A stretch of DNA of 64,000 nt, from NCBI GenBank assembly GCA_016776725.1, contig JADHSV010000005.1:1-64000 (forward strand), written 5' to 3'. Shown piece after piece: positions 61,032 through 64,000 of this stretch. The notes under the pieces are model-generated. The model did no database searches. It saw only the letters and a program-made list of their open reading frames with translations, and had not been told where the DNA came from. Each line of letters opens with the position of its first letter. Position 1 is the stretch's first letter. Origin of the DNA: Rhodospirillales bacterium (GTDB lineage Bacteria > Pseudomonadota > Alphaproteobacteria > Rhodospirillales > Shumkoniaceae). A program made the position numbers and the translations under genes.

Positions 61032-62873
61032 TTAAAGGCCATAGTACCACGGAACAACCAGCGTGAATGTGGCCCATAGAATAAATATCAGTGGAATTCC
61101 GACCCTTGTGAAGTCCAGAAAACGATAATGCCCCGGCCCCATGACCAGCAGGTTGGTTTGATATCCGATGGGTGACCCGAACGAGCAGTTCGCTGCAAAA
61201 ACGACGGCCACGGCGAAAGGCTCCGGCTGGGTTCCCAGTTCAACGGCGATATCAATGGCAATGGGCGTGAACAACACCGCGCAGGTTTTCGTACTGATGA
61301 TATTCGACAGCCCGGCAACCAGAAGAAAGAAGAAGGACAAAACCGTCACCGTGCTGGCGTCGCCAACAACAATAAGCAAGGCGCGGGCAAGAAAAGCGGC
61401 CCCCCCCGTTCCCTGAAGGCAAACACCCATGGCCAACGCCGCGCCAATAGTGGTGGCGATTTTGGGATCGACTGCGCGGGTGGCTTGCCGGATATTGACA
61501 ACCCCTGTCGCGATCATGGCAATGGCCCCGCAAAGGGTCGCCACCACGATGGGGATAAGCCCGGCCGCAGCCAGCGAAATGGCGCCGCCGAATATGAGCA
61601 AAGCCCTTCTCGCATGGATCACAACGGGCAATTCCTCGGCCGACCATTCGATCAGCACAACGTCACTGTTGCGCTTGAGGGCCTCGATATCCTGGGTTTG
61701 CCCCTGAATCAAAAGCACATCACCAGCCTTGAGACGAATATCGGTCAGCTGGGCGCGGATCATGCGCGAGCGCCTTTGCACCCCCAAAACGATGCATTGG
61801 GTCTGATGATGAAAGCCGATCTGCAGCAAGGTCTGGCCGATAAATCTGGATGCCGGCGGGATCATGGCTTCGGCCAGCATGCGTTCGCCTTCGTCCCAGG
61901 GGGCATGGCCGTCGTCGTTATCCAGACGCGGAAACAACAGTCCGGGATCTTTCGCCAGGGCGTCGGTCAAGGCTTTGCGGGTCGCGGCGACAACCAAAAT
62001 ATCGTCATGCCGCAAGGTCACATCCTCGAAGGGCGGCAAAACGGCCACCTCGCCACGCTGGACCATGCGCACCGTCATGTCCGGCAGATCCTGGAAGATA
62101 CCGCCGCGCGCGCTTTTTCCAATCAGTCCCGAATCGGCGGTTAGCGTCAATTGGGCGATGAATTGTTTGCCGCCGCTCCCTAAGAGGCGCTCGACCAAGG
62201 ATGCCCGATCGGGAAGAAGCCGGGGTGCCGCAAGGTAAACGTAGATAAACCCGACTGAGGCCATAATCAGGCCCGGAACGGTGAAGTCGAAGAATTCGAA
62301 GGGGCGCTCGCCAACCTCGATCAGGGCGCTGTTGACGAGAAGGTTGGTGCTGGACCCGACCAGCGTGGTCATGCCGCCCAGAACAGCGGCGAAGCTAAGC
62401 GGGATCATGACCTTGCTGACCGAGCGGCCAAACCGTGCGGCCAGCACCTGCATCACCGGAATGAAGATAACGACCACCGGAATATTATTGAGAAACCCGC
62501 TGACCGCCAAAGCCACTATGAGCACCAGCCCGACCGACAGCCAGGCGTGCTTTCCGCCCAGCGCCAGGATCATCCGCGCCCCACGGTCCAGAACACCTGT
62601 ACTCACCATTCCCTGCCCCATTACGAGCAAAGCCAACACCGTAATCAGCGCCGGATTGGCGAACCCCTGAAGAATACGGGTGGGACTGAGATGATTGACG
62701 CCGGCCTCGTCGACCAGCGGAAAAACCGAGAAAAGCATCAAAAGCGCGCACACGACACCGATGGACGTAACTTCCATAGGCGCGCGTTCCAGCGCATATA
62801 CCACCAGCGCGCCGGCAACGATGGCGAAGACAGCCATCATGTGAAAATTGACGCCGAATTCCGCGTCCGTCAT
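61032..62873 (-). CDS. SLC13-family (DASS) permease with two TrkA-C (RCK_C) domains
   Basis: A 613-residue permease. Residues about 1-215 and 405-613 are two membrane blocks of about 11 segments. The sodium/anion motifs SSTNLLVN and SPIGYQTNLLV are present in the two halves. Between them lie two TrkA-C domains (RQ..QLTLTADSGLIGKSARGG..., and RFIGQTLLQIGFHHQTQCIVLG...), as in the YfbS/SAC1-type group. Such transporters move sulfate, dicarboxylates or related anions. The second family motif differs slightly between halves. It follows the methyltransferase gene by 46 bases. Confidence 0.9.
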   Translation of the reverse strand: MTDAEFGVNFHMMAVFAIVAGALVVYALERAPMEVTSIGVVCALLMLFSVFPLVDEAGVNHLSPTRILQGFANPALITVLALLVMGQGMVSTGVLDRGARMILALGGKHAWLSVGLVLIVALAVSGFLNNIPVVVIFIPVMQVLAARFGRSVSKVMIPLSFAAVLGGMTTLVGSSTNLLVNSALIEVGERPFEFFDFTVPGLIMASVGFIYVYLAAPRLLPDRASLVERLLGSGGKQFIAQLTLTADSGLIGKSARGGIFQDLPDMTVRMVQRGEVAVLPPFEDVTLRHDDILVVAATRKALTDALAKDPGLLFPRLDNDDGHAPWDEGERMLAEAMIPPASRFIGQTLLQIGFHHQTQCIVLGVQRRSRMIRAQLTDIRLKAGDVLLIQGQTQDIEALKRNSDVVLIEWSAEELPVVIHARRALLIFGGAISLAAAGLIPIVVATLCGAIAMIATGVVNIRQATRAVDPKIATTIGAALAMGVCLQGTGGAAFLARALLIVVGDASTVTVLSFFFLLVAGLSNIISTKTCAVLFTPIAIDIAVELGTQPEPFAVAVVFAANCSFGSPIGYQTNLLVMGPGHYRFLDFTRVGIPLIFILWATFTLVVPWYYGL

Positions 62874-62919
62874 ACCCCACGCCCCGCGGCAATTCTAACC
62901 CCTACCACTATACCAAGGA

Positions 62920-63408
62920 TCAGTTCTTTCGATACAGATGATAACGTTTGGCAGGAACCCCGTCGGGCAAGGCCGGACGCTTCCAGTCGTCCAACCCAAG
63001 GTCCTGATCGGACGCTATAATTCCGCCCGTCGCCACCAGAGCCGGAAGGTGATGGCCGAGGAAAGCTGCAATACGCGCGTTCCCTTCGGCGTCCCCCGTG
63101 CCGATATCGGTATGCACCAAAGCGGCTGGACCGCCGATCCATTGCATCGCCTCGGGCAACGTCTGGAAAATATCGCCCAAAATCATGTGGTCGTCGTCGG
63201 GAATGCATTCCGGATGGGCCGCAACCTGCCGATCAAACACGAAAATCTCGCGATTTGGAAACAGGGATCGCAGATGATCGAACGTGCGGCCGTTGCCCAG
63301 CCCCAGTTCCAAAACCGGGCCGTTGATCCCGGACACCATCCCGGCCACCATGTTCAGGCAATCGCGTTGGGCCGAGACCCTGCGGATAAAGCTATCAAGA
63401 CGGCTCAA
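62920..63408 (-). CDS. Small class I SAM-dependent methyltransferase
   Basis: A 162-residue protein with the SAM-binding motif PVLELGLGNGRTFDHLR near residue 32, an acidic residue two strands on (FVFDRQV) and GDIFQTLPEAM. It is short for the fold, consisting of the core only. No target-recognition domain is present. It overlaps the cyclic-nucleotide-domain gene by four bases (ATGA), so the two are coupled. The substrate is unknown. Confidence 0.8.
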   Translation of the reverse strand: MSRLDSFIRRVSAQRDCLNMVAGMVSGINGPVLELGLGNGRTFDHLRSLFPNREIFVFDRQVAAHPECIPDDDHMILGDIFQTLPEAMQWIGGPAALVHTDIGTGDAEGNARIAAFLGHHLPALVATGGIIASDQDLGLDDWKRPALPDGVPAKRYHLYRKN

Positions 63409-63926
63409 CGCTCACCACCTCCGGGCACCGGCATCGGTGCGCACGGGTGCGCCGCATCTGATATGGATTGCAGGCTGCGGACCTGTTCCTCGACCGCTTC
63501 AAAACGTTCCGTCGTGCGCGCGATCTTGTCGCTAAGCATCTGCATCACGCCCAGCGCGGTGTCTGGATTCTCGGTCACCATGCGCAGGAACATATCGCCT
63601 TCAATCTGTATCACCTTGACCGCACCCTTGGCGCGGATCGTGGCGACCCTGGGCGAATTCCTGAAAATGGCCATCTCGCCGAACAATTCGTGGCGACCGA
63701 GCGTTCCCACGACCATCTCATGACCGGCATCACCAGCACAGATCAATACCTCGCCCTCGTCAATCAGGTAGGCGCTGTCGGCCTCTTCGCCTTCGAAGAA
63801 AAGGACTTCGCCGTCGTCGAAGGTCAAATAATCGCTGGCGAATGCCAGAAGCTTTAGTTTCGCGGAGTCCAGCTTCGAAAACATCGGGACACTCCGCAAA
63901 ACCTGAACCGCTTCACCAAAATCCAC
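63405..63926 (-). CDS. Cyclic nucleotide-binding domain protein without DNA-binding domain
   Basis: A 173-residue protein with one Crp/Fnr-type cNMP-binding domain: KLDSAKLKLLAFASDYLTF, LFFEGEEADSAYLIDEGEV and LFGEMAIFRNSPRVATIRAK. The PBC glutamate (FGEMA) and an R-x-A-T pattern are seen, so ligand binding is possible. The C-terminus is a predicted coiled coil (ARTTERFEAVEEQVRSLQSI) and no helix-turn-helix follows. It is thus probably a sensor or scaffold, not a transcription factor. The start is GTG at 63926 behind GGGAG. Confidence 0.85.
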   Translation of the reverse strand: MDFGEAVQVLRSVPMFSKLDSAKLKLLAFASDYLTFDDGEVLFFEGEEADSAYLIDEGEVLICAGDAGHEMVVGTLGRHELFGEMAIFRNSPRVATIRAKGAVKVIQIEGDMFLRMVTENPDTALGVMQMLSDKIARTTERFEAVEEQVRSLQSISDAAHPCAPMPVPGGGER

Positions 63927-63975
63927 GGATCAACTCCCTTTCTCACGGTTACAATAAATGGCCTCCGGGCGTATT

Positions 63976-64000
63976 TTACTCGGCTGCCGTCGCGCGCTCC
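63976..64000 (-). CDS. Possible 3' end of a further minus-strand gene
   Basis: Reading leftward from the right edge, the frame ends in ERATAAE and TAA at 63978-63976. With only seven codons visible it cannot be identified. It is 49 bases ahead of the cyclic-nucleotide-domain gene and on the same strand. Confidence 0.3.

Noticed and set aside
1-64000. tRNA, rRNA, CRISPR arrays, prophage or complete insertion sequences
   Set aside because: I looked in all gaps for tRNA T-loop sequences, regular spaced repeats and transposase motifs and found none; the two mobile elements reported have no transposase.

Overview
The window is one contiguous piece of a GC-rich chromosome that looks like an alphaproteobacterium of the Rhodospirillales type. 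The evidence is gene order: lptF-lptG-lptD-surA-pdxA-ksgA, fabD-fabG-acpP-fabF-mltG followed by yicC-gmk, rpsF-rpsR-(DUF2232)-rplI-dnaB-alr-radA-cvpA-purF, and serC-serA behind a leader shaped like the alphaproteobacterial serC RNA motif. The assignment is inference from gene content; no rRNA, tRNA, CRISPR array, prophage or intact insertion sequence was seen.

Layout from left to right. 1-3.9 kb: a cut-off flippase-like membrane gene, the radical SAM gene amrS, a divergent gene fusing the Memo and AMMECR1 partners of that enzyme, and cysQ. 4-6.5 kb: a candidate small RNA with a strong terminator, then tsaC and an FAD-linked hydroxyacid dehydrogenase. 6.5-6.9 kb: a gap with a second candidate small RNA on the minus strand. 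6.9-14.7 kb: outer-membrane assembly (lptFGD, surA), pdxA and ksgA, with a palindromic transposon-like element wedged between pdxA and ksgA. 15-21.6 kb: a self-contained catabolic island made of a LacI-type regulator, a beta-hydroxyacid dehydrogenase, a three-part TctABC importer and a cytoplasmic sulfatase, controlled by three matching operators and closed by a terminator. A second small transposon-like element follows it.

22-30.8 kb: a lone pxpC, gmk, yicC, an unknown membrane protein, a short-chain dehydrogenase, and the fatty-acid cluster with mltG. 31-42.7 kb: a small ynfA-type gene framed by short inverted repeats, a membrane glycosyltransferase-like gene, and the long ribosome/replication/purF housekeeping run. 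42.7-50.6 kb: a DeoR-type regulator divergent from a drug/metabolite-type exporter, an orphan two-PAS histidine kinase, a TPR plus glycosyltransferase protein, a Sel1-repeat protein, a lipoprotein and a thioredoxin-fold protein. 50.6-59.4 kb: a YfgM-type protein, bamB, der, a SulP transporter with STAS and extra C-terminal domain, serA and serC. 59.5-64 kb: a minus-strand run of a secreted caspase-fold protease, a small lipoprotein, an SLC13-type permease, a small methyltransferase and a cyclic-nucleotide-domain protein.

Most of the window is conserved housekeeping. The parts with real novelty potential are the TctABC-sulfatase-dehydrogenase island with its operators, the secreted caspase-lipoprotein pair, the Memo-AMMECR1 fusion, three candidate small RNAs (one carrying an anti-Shine-Dalgarno sequence), and two non-autonomous mobile elements whose insertion footprints can still be read.
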